Notes: generated from the sequence alone by a model not told the origin. A stretch of DNA of 64,000 bases from Austropuccinia psidii (GCA_023105745.1 JALGQZ010000011.1:10688975-10752974), one strand, 5' to 3'; positions 31,088 to 45,142 are shown, counted from the stretch's first letter. Numbers and translations are program-made.

Positions 31088-34000
31088 TTGGTGTACAGAC
31101 TAGTATTAATGTAGAAATTGGAAAACTTGATGGAAAGTTAACTAAAATTACATCAGATATACTTGAATTAAAGAAAAATGACAAGAAATACCTTGAATTA
31201 CACCAAGTGACAAATGCCAAACTTGACTCAATTACCAATTCTTGCATAAGAATTGAAAACATGTGCCAATTTCAGCATGAAAAAGACCTTTCCATTTTTA
31301 AAATGAATGATCAACTTAAGACTTTGCAAGACCATGTCTTGAAGATGGTTGAGAACACCAATCAATTTGCTATACACTTAGCAAAAAGTGACAGTGAAAG
31401 GCAAAAATTGAAGAATGAAATAATTGCAAGTGTGGAACAAATTCATAAGAATCATGAACCACACATGCCAAGACATTCTAAACCCTTAACTGAAGAAAAA
31501 CTTTCTATTAAAGAAAGTATTACCCAATTCTTAGGAGAAAATGCCTACTCTGCAAGAGATATTCCCAAAATAGAAGAATGGCCAACATTCTCTGGTGAAG
31601 GAGAATACAACCACATTGAATTCATAAGGACTATTGATATGTTGCAAGAAGACTTTAATATACCTGATGAAATCATAGTGGGAAAATTACACTGTTTGTT
31701 TACCAGAACTGCAAAGAAATGGTATTACAAAATGAGGATTGATCATGGTAAACATGATTGGTCTTGGTCAAAGTCTGAAGTCATTATCAAATGGGCCAAC
31801 AATTCTTGGAGGTTTAAAATGGAAAATGCCTTTGAAAATGCCATTTTCAACTCAGAAAAAGATAAACCACTTACTTGGTTCTTCAAACAAAAAGACAGAT
31901 TATCAGCCTTACAACCAGATATGTCTGACACTATGATTAATATGAAAATATTAAGAAAGTGTGGAGGAGAATTGGAACATGCTATCAAAAGCAGATGTGT
32001 AGAACCCTGTTCAACAGAAGACTACATTAATGCTATGGAAGATATCATTGCCAGAACAAGAGTTGGTAAAACTTGGTCTAAAATCCCAACAGAATCCAAG
32101 ATGAACTCTAAGATTCCCAGAGAGGATAAGAGACCAGAAAGACCTGTCTTGAAGTGTCATAAATGTGGAAGTACTTCACATTTAGCCAACACTTGTCCTA
32201 AGAAGACAAAGATCAATGAAGTTCAAGTCATTGAAGAAATTAAGTGTACTGAAGAGAAAGAGGAGTCTGATCAAGATTCTGCAGTCTCTGAAGATACACC
32301 AGTGGAGGACTATCCCATTGAGAACATTTCAGCTTTCTTTGAGGTCACAGAAGTCCATACCCACTTGCCACAGTACAGTGAGGATTGCTGCAACCTGATC
32401 AATATCCAAGATGCCAGAATGTGTAAAACAAAACCTGCTAGAGGAAAGGGTTATACTGGTGGGGCATCCTGTATCACATCAGTTCTGATGAGTGATATTG
32501 AAGCCAAAGTAAATTTGGATACAGGGGCATTTTGCACTTGTGTGGGCAAAGATTATCTCCGAATTATACTTCCTGAATGGAAAAACCATCTATTACCAAT
32601 AGAAGGTGTACAATTCAGTAGTGCCAGTAACAATATGTACCCCCTGGGCATATTGGACACTAATATTGTATTCCCACATCCAGCAGGAAGTGTAAGAATG
32701 AAAACTGAGATTGTAGTAATGGATAATTGCACATCTCAGCACATCATTCTTGGAAATGATTACTTAAATATTTATGGTATTGATATAAATAACCATAAGG
32801 ACAGATATTTCACAATTGGAGATAACAAGAGACAAAAATTTGCTTTCTCCAATATGCCAAAACAGATATCTGTAGTATCTTCTGTCAAGGATACTTACAA
32901 AAATGAATTTGTGACTAATCAACTTGTTGAAGCACAAATTAATCAATCATTGTCACCAAAGATGAGGAATGAACTTATTAATGTGTTATACACATATAAA
33001 AATGCATTTGCCTCTGATAATGAACCATTAGGCACTATAAGAGGACATGAAGTTGATATTACTCTTAATATTGACAGACCATATCCTCCAGTACTTAGAA
33101 GACCAGCTTATCCAGCCAGTCCCAGAGCTAGAGAAGCCTTGGAAAAACATATCCAAGAGTTGATCCAACTCAGTGTGCTAAGGAAAGTAGGCCATAATGA
33201 GGAAGTTGAAGTGACAACACCTGTTATTATTGCATGGCATAATGATAAGTCAAGAATGGTTGGAGATTTCAGAGCATTGAATACCTACACAGTTCCAGAT
33301 AGGTATCCAATCCCTAGAATTCAAGAAACCTTGACTCAATTGTCTAAAGCCAAGTATATAACATCAATGGATGCATTGGAAGGCTTCCATCAAAATGTTT
33401 TGACGCCTAAAGCTAAGAAATTACTTAGAATTATCACTCGCTGTGGTATTTTTGAGTATCTTAGAATTCCATTTGGCATTAAAAATGCTCCATCCCATTA
33501 TCAAAGGATGATGAACACCATCTTTCCTACAGAATTGTCTGAAGGATGGCTTATCATTTATATTGATGATATTATCATATGTTCTGATTCATGGTCTTTG
33601 CACCTTGAAAGACTTGCAAGAGTACTTCATAAAGTTGCAGAAGTGAACATGAAAATTTCACTTAAGAAATGCAATTTTGGTTTTGAAGAACTCAAAGCAT
33701 TAGGACATATTGTTTCTGGTTTAAGCTTGGGTATTGACAAAAACAAAGTAGCAGCAGTGTTACTTAAACCAATACCCCAGAATAAAAAAGAAATGATGTC
33801 TTTTCTTGGGTTTGCCAGTTACTAAAGGCAACACCTGAAAGACTTTGCAATTCTAGCCAAGTCACTTTATAGAATCTGTGATCAACAGACTGTGTTTGAG
33901 ATGACACAGGAGAGAATTAAAGCTTATGAGAAGATAAGGAAAGCCCTTACAGAAGCACCTTTAATCCTCATGCCTGACTGGAATATTCCTTTTAAGTTGT

Positions 34001-36012
34001 ACATTGATGCATGTGGAGATGGACTAGGGGAAGCCCTACATCAAGTCCAGATTATTGATGACAAACCTACAGAAGGACCAGTTTGTTATATCTCAAGACA
34101 AATCAAACCAACAGAAGCCAGATATGGTGCAAGCCAAATGGAGTGCTTATGTTTGGTATGGGCACTTGAGAAACTACACTATTATCTTGATGGCAGTGTT
34201 TTTGAAGTGATAACTGACTGTAATGCCGTGAAATCACTTCTTAACATGAAAACTCCCAACAGACATATGTTGAGATGGCAAATAGCCATTCAAGAATATA
34301 GAGGAAACATGACTATAGTTCATAAAGCAGGAAACATTCACAAGAATGCTGATGGAATTAGTAGATGGGCTTTAGCCAACACTCCTGATAACCCAGCTTA
34401 TGTACCTTTGGAAGCTGAACCACAGATTCCAATTGAAGGAATTAACATAACTGATATTGGGACTGAATTTCTTGAAGAGGTCAGAGAATCTTATAAACAA
34501 GACAAGAATTGCCATATCTTGACTTCTTTATTAGATAAAGACTGCAAAGATACATCTTTAGTTAATGCACTTGATGAAGTTTGGAAAAATTCCTATTCTG
34601 AAGGAAGATTTCACTTGTTTGATGGGATTATTTACCATAGAACCAAACATTCTTGTGTGATGACACTGTGTAGTAGATTACTTATCAATACCATTCTTCA
34701 TGAATGTCATGATAGTATCTACTCTGGACACCTGTCAGAAGACAGAACACTTGAAAAAGTGAAGAACTGTGCATGGTGGCCATCTTGGAGGAAAGAAACC
34801 ATTGAATATTGCCATACCTGTGATAGATGCCAAAAAGCAAACAGGAGCACAGGCAAGAAATTTGGATTGATGATCCATATTCAAGAACCAAAATCCCCTT
34901 GGGAAGTTGTTCACATGGATTGGGTCAAAGCACTTCCTGCAAGTGGTGACAAAGGTTATAATGCTTGTTTAGTCATTGTAGACAGATATAGCAAAACTCC
35001 CATATTCTTACCATGTCATAAAGATGACACTTCTATGGATACAGCTCTTCTTTTATGGAGTAAAGTTATTTCTCATACAGGATTATTTAAGAATATCATA
35101 AGTGACAGAGATCCCAAGTTCACATCTGCACTTTGGACCAATCTTCATAGATTGTTTGGGACTAAGTTATCATTCTCTACAGCATATCACCCTCAAACAG
35201 ATGGGCTAGCAGAGAGGATGATTCAGACTTTAGAAGAAATGATCAGGAGATTCTGTGCTTATGGATGAGAATTCAAAGACTCAGATGGCTTTACCCATGA
35301 CTGGTGCACTCTGATACCTGCACTAGAATTGGCATACAAGACATCAGTCCATTCTTCCACAGGACAAACTCCTGCTATGTTGGAGAAAGGATGGAATCCA
35401 AGACTCCCAGCAGACACACTGAGGAAAGACTTGATTGACATTCATCCTACAGCTTCCAGCTTCAAGATAATGCTTGATAAAGTGAAAAATCATGCAAAAC
35501 AAAGTATGGATGATGCTTTTGATTATGCAAAACAGAAGTGGGACAAGAGTCATAAAGTACCAGACTTCAAAGTAGGGGACTTAGTTTTAGTTTCAACCTT
35601 GAATTTTAATAATATCAAAGGCCCAAAGAAACTTAAAGATTCTTATATAGGACCTTTTGTTATTGTTGCTTCACATGGAACCAAAGCAGTTCAAGTGGAA
35701 TTGAGTGGTGAATTGGAAAATAAACACCCCACCTTTCCAGTCAGCTTGATAAAGCCTTATCAACCGGCTGATAAAGAATTGTTTCCTTTAAGAAACCCAA
35801 CTCCTTTAACTGTACCACCTGTGGAACAGAATGAAGACAAAAAGATAAAGAAAGTCATTAAAGAAAGGAGACTTAGGGGTAAAAATCAAAGAGAATATCT
35901 TGTCAGATATAGAAATCCAGTACATGAAGATGAATGGATGGCAGAATCAGAAATACCTGACTCAGATAAACTCTTAAGAAGATTTAGACATGAAAGAAGG
36001 CCACAAGCCTGA
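30952..36012 (+). pseudogene. gag-pol: Element B gag-pol, two in-frame stops
   Basis: One frame runs to TGA at 36010-36012, interrupted by TAA 33823-33825 (Tyr in element C) and TGA 35266-35268 (Leu in C). Order: a coiled-coil-like N-terminus; a capsid core (EEWPTFSGEGEYNHIEFI, KMENAFENAIF); a zinc knuckle CHKCGSTSHLANTC of normal spacing; protease NLDTGAFCTC; reverse transcriptase with YIDD ([10 protein letters not shown]); RNase [10 protein letters not shown]; integrase with HEC...H and CHTCDRC zinc ligands, [19 protein letters not shown] and DGLAERMIQ. The C-terminal chromodomain-like piece reads [16 protein letters not shown]. The first in-frame ATG after the upstream stop is only at 31261, so the natural start is either the intron ATG at 30310 or frameshifting out of ORF1. 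Confidence 0.92.
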
Positions 36013-36140
36013 ATATGTCTATAAATGTGCTTTAAATTACTTGATCTGAGTGATGTGAAGAGGTTGGACAGTGGACATTACCCCCCTTTGGGGCCTTATT
36101 CTTTTATCACTAATAAAATTGTAGTACAATTTTATTTTTT

Positions 36141-36152
36141 GGTGGGAGGGAA
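36141..36152 (+). promoter_or_regulatory. Element B polypurine tract
   Basis: GGTGGGAGGGAA touches the 3' LTR and is preceded by a T-rich stretch, as expected for the plus-strand primer. Confidence 0.75.
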
Positions 36153-38073
36153 TGTGAGCCTTGAGGTATATTTTACATACCCAAATAGGCCACAACTATC
36201 TTAAAAAAGAAATTTTGAATTATGCATAACTCATAAGTCATGCATATATCCAAAATTCATCATTTTCAATTTCAGAAAAGATGAATAACTTTTTATTGAG
36301 TAAGTAAATCCATGGATTTAAGACCGGATTTGGATTCTGAACAAAAATTCACCTAGGGTAGCCCCATAGAGTGAATAAGCTCAATTTAAGTATTTGAGGT
36401 GGTAAAATGGAAAATACTTCAATACCACATCATTAATACCACATAAAAGATCCGTGAAAATTTTTGTTTTTCTTGATTTTAAGCCAAAATAATGGGAAAG
36501 TGAGAAATCCCATGTTACATATACACTAAGAATAGTGTTATGCATGTTTTGAGCACTTAATATCATGGTATTCTTATATGGACTTTTGGTACACCCATAG
36601 TGGATATCTCACTAAGCTTAAATTTCTATTTTTACGTGAAAAATAAGGAAGGGGGACAAAAGACATCAAAGAGAGCCAGGGTACCCAACTTCTGAAGCCT
36701 CAGAGGCGTGGATAGCTCCAGAGCATGGATCCATGGCTCATCTTGGCCCAATTGGTAAACTAAAACTCTTTGGGAACTTGGTTACCAAGTTACACCTACT
36801 GTAATCATAAGAAAATAGCAAATAACCTGCTATTTTGATGTGCCAAGGAGGTAATGAGCTACTTAGACTCCTGTAACCACGTCAATTCTTGATGACTTTC
36901 CATGCCTAGACCCTAAAAGAGTAATTAAAACCCTTTTGGGACCCATATTCATTGATTTACCTCATAGCAACCAGCAAAATACTGCTATTTGCAATTCTAC
37001 GTAGAAATGAGGTAAAACTTCAAAAATTCATTAAAAATACAATTCTTAATGAATCTTTCTGAAACTTTCAGGACTAATAGAGAACTGTATTATCTATGGT
37101 ACAACCAAAAAGAATCATGGTTTTACTTGTAAAACTAAAGGTTTTACTTACAGTCCATTTTTGACCATTCTATGTGAAACACTGAATCTTCAAAAATTCA
37201 CAGTAATTAAAACCTGTGATGAAATTGGCAATAACATTGATAACTTTGAGAAATCAATGATTATTTTGGAATAAAAGAATATTTACTGATGTTACTCCTT
37301 TTATTCTTAACCATATTGGGGTTGGTAGTCACGTAAAAGCATCAATTATGTAATTATGATAATCTTACGTGACAACAAATGATGCAATCAATAATCCAAA
37401 AAGGTTTATTGTTGTCTCACTGACTGGTTTTTCAGTTTTCTTCATGGCACGCCCCTGTGAGCTGTTGTTGATTTAAAAGAAGCCTCTTGCTGTTTTTTCC
37501 GCATCATCATCATCTTATCAATTTATTAAATCATTATTACCAACAAGTAAGTATTAGTTACAAGATATTCTTAAGTGTTTTAAATCTTTCAGAATCAACC
37601 AGAAAGACGTGAAATCATAGAATCCAACTCTATATTGTTGTAATACTGTTATAAATCCTTTTGATCCCTTAAATCCACAATTCCACGTCAAATTTCTCTA
37701 CTTTTATCTATCAATAAGTTCTTTGGAGTATTAGTGAGTCATTTATTTTTAATTATTAAAGTTTTTCTCTAGTAATAGTTTTCTTCAAGAATTATCTTTA
37801 TAATTATTCTCGTAAAAGATAATTATATATTAAAATAATTTTATTATTTTAATAAAAGAAGTTTTTATTATTAAATTCTTCTTGTAATTGATTCTTGTAG
37901 ACAATTACTGCTCACAGTTATAATCACTAGTAGTGTATAACACGTGAAAGATATAATTTTAAAATTATTTAATTGTGGTTATAATAATTTTTTATTATTA
38001 TATTTCATAAGAACAGACATAGTACTGTTGATCAATAGTAATATTATCATCAGTTTCATAGTCACATCTTACA
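36153..38073 (+). repeat. Element B 3' LTR (about 1921 bp)
   Basis: Same ends as the 5' copy, with scattered substitutions and small indels (for example CATATAGGCC versus CAAATAGGCC near the start). Confidence 0.93.
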
Positions 38074-38517
38074 GGAATGAAGGATTATCTTCACATATTT
38101 TTGATCATGTGAGTGGTTTCTTAGCACAATCATTATTTTATATTAAGCTGGAGTAGAAACAAATGCAGTTCAATTTGAGAGGCAAGGAACTTTATTATTG
38201 GATATATCAATGTAATTGTATCAAGATTTGCATTAGAAGAATCCTACTATTTGAAGTCAGGGTTTCAAAAAAAATGTATACAGAACATTCCAAGAGATAT
38301 TTAGCTACATTTATTTTAAAAAGGTAACTAAATGAAAATTTGTACTCAAGTTTTCATGAGAAATCCCATTTCATGCATAAGTTTCCTAGTCTAAGGTTGA
38401 AAAGTTGCATCAAAAGAAATGGAAAATAACAAGAGATTTATATTTTGGAAATCTGCATTTTTTATGTTGATGTCTTTTCTGTTCATTTTGAATCCTTTCT
38501 TGATTCCCATATTTCTT
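38074..38517. other. Flank right of element B
   Basis: It starts with the second GGAAT copy. AT-rich, with no frame I can support; it lies downstream of the minus-strand oxygenase remnant and may include its 3' end. Confidence 0.4.
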
Positions 38518-39310
38518 CTATTCTTGGGTTATTGGATCCATACATATAAGGCTTTTAGCTCTTGAATATACCTCGGAGTTGATTTGGAAAGAAAGGGCAA
38601 AGGGAATTATCATGGGAAGTTCACCTGAAATAGGAGGTTTCTCATTAGTGTGGTGAAGGGTAGCTGAAGGATTCCAGAGAAGGTCAATAATACCCTATTT
38701 GTGAGCAAACTCCAAAAGTGTGTAGTATTCAGGGAATGAAAGGCCATAGCCACAGGAGTGGATGAGAGATTGAATAAGTTGTATGGCTGACTTGTCAAAC
38801 AATCTGAACAAACCATAAGTCAAAGTATTCACATCCTCCTCATCTCTATGAACACAATTGTGAAAGACATTGTTGTTATGATCATATTGGAGAAAAACCA
38901 TAATTTTTGGTGAAACATTTGATTCCATTCACCTTCATGCCATTCAGGTAGCTGAGATTCTTGAATTATGTAATTATTCTCACAGGAAGAAGACATGGAA
39001 AGAATATTGATGCAAGAGGAAACAAATTTTACAAACCTAGAAAGGGTCATCCATTCTTCATTATCTGCCTCTAATATATCTGGTTTCAATTTTGGCTTCA
39101 TGGAATAAACACCTAGAAAAAGGAGAAGAAAATTAACAAAAAAACTATAATATAATTCACTAAAGACTGACAGAATGATTTACCAATATCACTTCCACTG
39201 AAAAATAGGACTCCTTCCATATGAACATCCATAAGATTATTATTGGATCTGATATGATGAAAATTTTGCACTATTTTGTAAATTGATTTAATGAGGTAAA
39301 CCTTGGAGAA
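38518..39310 (-). pseudogene. Tet/JBP-like 2OG-Fe(II) oxygenase, C-terminal half, broken
   Basis: Exons read down the minus strand. First comes FSKVYLIKSIYKIVQNF...GVLFFSGSDI. A clean 71-base intron (39113-39183, GTAAAT...CTAG, phase 1) leads to GVYSMKPKLKPDILEADNEEW. Further on are CVHRDEEDVNTLTYGLF, GYGLSFPEY, IIDLLWNPSATLHHT and a stop at 38518. HRD and the later LHH give the H-x-D...H iron-binding set of 2OG oxygenases. The layout fits Tet/JBP-like proteins, which are numerous in rust and mushroom genomes. Damage: TAG at 38695-38697 and a frame change near 38900-38930. The family call is from pattern memory; a generic 2OG oxygenase is the alternative. Confidence 0.5.
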
Positions 39311-39574
39311 GGATTATGAAATAGACACAAGTGATGAATGAAGAGGGGCTCATGATTTTTTGAATCCAAAAATATTGAAGGATTTGATGTTTCATTTATA
39401 GAAAGTAATAATAGCTTATTTATTGTATTCAGCTTGGGCTTAACTCAAACTGTGCTGAATTCCCCACTGCTTCTTGATTCATGGTACATAATTTGGGTGA
39501 GTAACTTTTGTGAAATTTGAGATCTTTTATGTGGATGATTAGATTTCTTATTTACAGATGAGTTATTTTTGGAC
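39311..39574. other. Spacer up to element E2
   Basis: Possible eroded upstream exon of the oxygenase on the minus strand, otherwise nothing. The last bases TGGAC should be the left target duplication of E2; the right copy lies outside the window. Confidence 0.4.
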
Positions 39575-40327
39575 TGTCACAGGGGCTCTTCTGGAAGCAA
39601 GGGTTGCCTGGGACTCAGGAATCAAGAACTCACTTGAAAGGCTTCAAAAGAATAAAGAAATAAAAAGGCATCAATTTATTTAAAGAAGCATAAGAGTAAA
39701 GACAGGTGTGCCAAAAGATAAAAAGAAAAGGAAGCCAATGGCCAAGATAAAAAGAAAGCCCCAAGCCAAAGAGTAAACCAAATTAATCCTCAATTCACTA
39801 TTTCAACCTGCCAGAAAGCACAATGGAATTGGTAAAGGATATGACCACCAATATCAACTGACAGGCAAAGAAGAAAAGGTGAAAATGACTGACTCAAGAT
39901 TATCAGTATTTACTTTAATGAAAGAAAAGAAAATAAGCATAATAGGAAATCCAATATATTAATTAACTGGGGAAAAAGTCCCCCCAGAAGGAAAGGTGGC
40001 CAGTATATGTGAAAGGTTAAAAGACTGATCCTGGAGGGGTGATCCCCGGCTTTATTGAATGATTTGCGTCAGTACAGATCTTTCCATATTTAAAATTGAA
40101 CTGTGTGATGGAATTACAACAGTGGAATATGAATTGGCCCAAAGGGGTCAATGCCATACAGCTTTCTTGAATATATCCTGTATGGACCAGTTGAGTTGTC
40201 CAAGGAGTTTTGGGGTACTGGATGCCTTGACAACTGATTGAAGTCTGAATAACCTTTTAAAATTCACCTTGGAAGAATCCTGAAAGAAAGTAAAACCAAA
40301 CTCCTGTAGGGCCAGGTGGTTGGGGCC

Positions 40328-42356
40328 TGTAAGGTTTGACTATGAAAGAATAAGTAAAAATTACTAATATTTTACTTATTGTACTATGAATGTCCTTATG
40401 AATAAAATAAATAAGATAAAAATAATTATAATAATAAATAATTATTATAATTATGGCGTAAAAACAATTATATTATTAATAAAAATATAATAATATAATT
40501 TATATTATAAAATATAATATAATAAAATAAATATATTAATATGAAATAATTAATATATTTAAAAGCACTTTATTATTGTTACAAACAAATAATAAAGGCA
40601 TAAAAAATTGTTTTTTATTAATAAAAAACAATTAATAACAATAATATTACTAATATTAAAGTTATAAATTAATATAAATACTATTTATATTAATTAAAGA
40701 GTTATTAAAAGAATAATATAGAGAAAATTATTAATATAAGAGAAAATAACCTACTTTTAACACTTAATATAATAATTTTGAGATATTTTACGCCAAATAA
40801 TATAAATACAACTTATACAAATTGTATTTACAATAAAAAATAGAGAAATTACAAATATTCTTGATTTTTTACGTGGAAATGAGTTTTAGAGAGATTTTTA
40901 ACAAAAACAGTTAAAAAAATGATATAATCACGTCAAAATTGATGATTATAATAAAGATGAACTTTGGTCTTTAATAATATAATAGTCTTATATATAAAGA
41001 ACAAAGATATGACCTTTTTGTTTGTATTTATTTAATGTTTTTGATGCGTCTGAGGGGAAAACAGAGTAAAAAGAGCTCTATTTATAGTAAATACCTCCCT
41101 CCTAGAGTCCAACAGGCTTCTAGTAGACGTGTACTGATCATATCCACTGTAATTGATCAATATTTCAAGGTTTGAGGATGATTACATCATGATCAAACCA
41201 TATTACATCATTATTACACCATTATTTAGAGTTATCACTATAACTCTAAGTTTGATGACATCAGAGGCTTGGAAGAACCCCAAATTTCGTAGATTTTATT
41301 AGTTTCAATCATAAACTAATAGTATTCACCAATTGTATCACTCATATGACTGTTAAACTTAATTTAAGGTTACAGTAGGTGATCATAACTGCTCAATTTA
41401 AGCTCAAGCATTGTTCTTTAATAACTTTTAAGTTTTACACGCTACAGTAGTTCAGAGAGTGAATTCTGATAGCCTGACATAACCCTATTATGCTCTCAAG
41501 AGCTTTTCATTACATCATCAAAACTCTAATTTTGATGATTTTCCTTGTAACTCATCTTTTCTGTCGAAATTCAATATTTCAAAGTTCAAACCATGATTTC
41601 AGAGGGTTGTACCCTGAATTTAATAATAAAAATTACATCCTTCTTCACGAATGAACTAGTAGAATCCAACTGTGTACTTTTTTTTAAGTTTGGACCACTT
41701 TCACAACAAAGTGGTCAACAGCTCTGTTGATTTTTATCAATATTTCATCATAGGTTTTAACCTTGATTATAATTTGTAAAATAAAGTTTATATCTGTGTT
41801 TTTACAGTAATTACGTGGTAACTTTATGTTTGGTTCATCACTCTATCTTGTATAGTTTAAGAGATATTAGCTATGATCCTTGAATATATGCGTTGACCAA
41901 AAAAGTGCATATATTCAGGTTAATTCCTTAAGTATTAACTTTAGAAATTAGCTCATTAATTGTTTTATGTGTGAATTTTCATGGGGAATCCAATGGTACA
42001 ATTTATTCCACATGATGTTTCATTAGTTCTTGAAATAAATAAGGATTTATGGTTTTTATAAGGTATTATTCCTTATAACTCATTAAATATTGACTTTACA
42101 GACATGCCATAAAAATGGCATATGTGTATTTTACCATGGGGAATCCAATGGTATAATGTATTTCACATGTTGATTCATTGGTTTTTAAGTTAAACCAATT
42201 TTTGTATCAATTTATGGTATTTTTGTATTTTCAAAGTAATTGTTTTTAATGTATAATTATTCTAAGTAATTTTAGTATAATTATCTTAAAGGTATAATTA
42301 TTCTGAGTCTTTCTTGTGACATTATTGGGTATGTGGGCATATCTCAAAGGCTCACA
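40328..42356 (-). mobile_element. Solo LTR of family C (2029 bp)
   Basis: Plus-strand ends TGTAAGGTTTG and GGCTCACA, the reverse complement of the LTR ends of element C, flanked by GGGCC on both sides (40323-40327 and 42357-42361). It has the same length as the element C LTRs but clearly more substitutions. Confidence 0.93.
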
Positions 42357-42533
42357 GGGCCATTGAATGGTCTCCTGGTAGCCGCCATGAATTGCAAGAC
42401 TCCATGGCCGAAAAGACTTCCTTTGAAATGGGTGATGGACTTTGGGGAATTGGTTTGAAATGACCTAATTTCATCCTGAAATCATCACTATTGGCTTTCT
42501 GAGCAAAATTGGTGAATAATGGTATATTATACC

Positions 42534-44418
42534 TGTAAGATGTGTCTATGAAACTGTTGGTAATATTACTATGAATCAACAGTACTATGACTGTACTGAT
42601 GAAATATAATAATAAAAATTATTACAACCACAACTAAATAAATGAAGAATTATTTTTTTTACATGTTATACACTACTAGTGATTATAACAGTAAGCAGTA
42701 ATTGTCTACTAAAATCAATTACAAGAAGAATTTAATAAAAAAGACTTCTCTATGAAAATAATGAAATTATTTTAATATATAATTATCTTTTACAAGAATA
42801 ATTATAATGATAATTCTTGAAGAAAACTATTGCTAGAGAAAAGCTTCAAAAATTAAGAGAAATACTCACCAATACTCCAAAGAACTTATTGAAAGTTAGA
42901 AGTAGAGGAATTTGATGTAGAATTGGGGATTTAAGGGATCAAAATGATTTATAACTGTATTACAAAAAAATATAGTTGATTTCTATGATTTAACGTCTTT
43001 CTGATTGATTCAGAAAGAATTAAAACCCTTAAGAAAAGATTTAACTAATACTTACTTGTTGGTAATAAAGGTATAATTAATAATGTGATGATGATGTGGA
43101 AAAAACAGCAATAGGAGGCCTCTTTTAAGTCTAACACAGCTCACAGAGGCATTCCATGGAGAAAACTGAAAAACAAGTGAGTGAGAAAACAATAAAACAT
43201 TTTGGATTATTGATTGCATCATTTGTTGTCATGTAAGATTATCATAATTACTTAATTGAGGCTTTTACATGACTACCAACCCATTTATGGTTAGGAATAA
43301 AAGGAGTAACAACTTTAAATATTCTTTTATTCCAAAATAATCATTTATTTCTCAAAGTCATCAATGTTATTGGAAATTTCATCACAGAATGTATTTTCTG
43401 TAAATTTGTAAGCATTCTGTGTTTCACGTTCAATCATCAAGAATGGACTGTATGTAAAACTTTTAATTTTACATATAAAAGTATGTTTTTTTTGGTTTTT
43501 ATATGTATCATACAGCTTCCAATTGGTCCTGAAATTTTCAGAACGATTCATTAAAAATTGTATTTTTAATGAATTTTTGAAGTTTTTACCTCAATTCTAC
43601 GTAGAATTGCAAATAGAAGTGTATGGCTGGTTGCTATGAGGTAAATCAATGGATACTAATCCAAAAAGAGCTTTATCCATGGTAAGTAATTAAGAATTGA
43701 CATGGTTACAGGATTCTAGGTTGTTCTTTACCTCCTTGGCACGTCAAAATAGGAGGTTATTTGCTATTTTCTTATAATTTACTGTAGTTGTAACATGGTA
43801 ACCAAGTTCCCAAAAGGTTTTAGCTTACTAATTGGGCCAAGATCAGCCATGGATCCAAGATTTGGAGCTGTCCACGCCTCCGAGGCCTCAGAAGTTGGGT
43901 ACCCTGGCTCTCTTTGATGTCTTTTGTCCCCCTTGCCTCTTTTTTTACATCACAATAGACGTTTAAGCTTAAAGTGAGATATCCACTATGGGTGTACCAA
44001 AAGTGAATGTAAGATTACAATAATATTAAGTGCTCAAAACATGCATAAAACTATTCTTAGTGTGTATGTAACATGGGATTTCTCAAATTCCCATTATTTT
44101 GGTGTGAATTAGAGAAAAACCAAAATTTTCACGCATCTTTTATGTGGTATTGAAGTATTTTCCATATTACCACCTCAAAGAGTTGATTTGAGCTTATTCA
44201 CTCTATGAAGCTACCCTTGGTGAATGTTTGTGTAAAATCCAAATCTGGCCTTAAATCCATGGATTTACCTACTCAATGAAAGGTTATTCATCTTTTCTGA
44301 AATCAAAAATGATGAATTTTGAATATATGCATGACTTATGGGTTATGCATAGATTAGAATTCATTTTTAAGATAATTGTGTCCTATTTGGGTATGTAAAA
44401 TATACCTCAAGGCTCACA
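42534..44418 (-). mobile_element. Solo LTR of family B (1885 bp)
   Basis: Plus-strand ends TGTAAGATGTG and GGCTCACA, the reverse complement of the element B LTR, flanked by ATACC (42529-42533 and 44419-44423). It is diverged from both LTRs at 27788 and 36153. Confidence 0.93.
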
Positions 44419-44439
44419 ATACCAGATATGCACCATTCC

Positions 44440-45080
44440 TGAATCCATGGGACAGAGTACATTGGTAAAGAGAAGTCTTTCCCCTGAATGAAGGGGAAAC
44501 CTTGCTGAGCTTGATGTGGTGGCCTCTGATGATTGCAAAAGGCCAGGGGTGGAAAGTGGCCAATTTGGGTCCAGGGGTCCTTTTGCCCATTTGTAGGACT
44601 GGTGGGATTGGGGGCCAAATTTGGCTCAGGTTAACCCACCTGGCCTTGGAGGTAGGTGTTTGACCCCCTTGACCCCTTTTGGCCTCATTGGATTTGGGAC
44701 AAAAGGGGCCTAAGGGTCCCACAGACCAGGGCCTATGGACCATGGAGGCTGTAGGGGGTCTAAATGGCCCAAAAAGGCCACTTAGCCCCAAGCCCCCATA
44801 ATCAAAGGGGTGGGCCCAAAGGCCCTGGTGGTGGCTAGAGGGGGTAAAGGCCCCTGGAAGTCCAGATGGACCCCCAGGCCCAAAACAAAGGAATTGGCCT
44901 GGGGGTTGCTGAGGTGGAGGATTGGCAAAAAGGGCCAATGAGAGCAGGATATGGCCTGAGGCCATAGATGAGGTTTGGGGCTATAATTGGCCAGTGAAAG
45001 GAGGTGTAGCCTGACAGCCATAAAGCACCAGTATGGAACAATTGGCCATGAAAATGATGACATGGCCAATTGGCCATAAA
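44440..45080 (-). other. GC-rich GGCC/CCAGG island in the E2 LTR
   Basis: A block rich in GGCC, CCCAGG and TGGCC words. The element strand has an open frame (44414-44965, 183 codons) that is Pro/Gly-rich (FGPGGPSGLPG). It resembles predicted proteins that are common in rust annotation, but the composition alone would produce such a frame. E1 has a similar island at 6400-6960, but there it lies outside the LTR. Confidence 0.5.
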
Positions 45081-45142
45081 ATGAGGTCAGGATATGATTG
45101 CCACAAACACCCATTGGGGGGTGATTACACATGGTTGTGACA

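Larger units (their letters stand above)
27788..38073 (+). mobile_element. Ty3/gypsy element B, complete with two LTRs
   Basis: A 10.3-kb plus-strand element flanked by GGAAT (27783-27787 and 38074-38078). Order: LTR, primer site, leader, spliced ORF1, gag, protease, reverse transcriptase, RNase H, integrase with a chromodomain-like end, purine tract, LTR. The pol frame has stops at 33823-33825 and 35266-35268, and the overlapping gag frame one at 30949-30951. LTR differences are easier to find than in E1, so it is older. Confidence 0.93.
39575..45142 (-). repeat. E2 3' LTR, about 1.64 kb without its two inserts
   Basis: In element sense it begins TGTCACAACC at 45142 and ends GCCCCTGTGACA at 39575, a TGTCAC/GTGACA pair. 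Outside the start a weak purine tract matches that of E1. The conserved block TTAATTAACTGGGG near 39958-39974 is shared with the E1 LTR at the place thought to be the RNA start. The LTR is twice as long as that of E1 because the upstream part contains the GC-rich island. Confidence 0.72.

Noticed and set aside
31060..31090. -1 frameshift from the end of ORF1 into gag in elements B and C
   Set aside because: The frame relation (-1) fits, but no good slippery heptamer is shared by both; the intron-located ATG explains the gag frame better. Kept only as an alternative.
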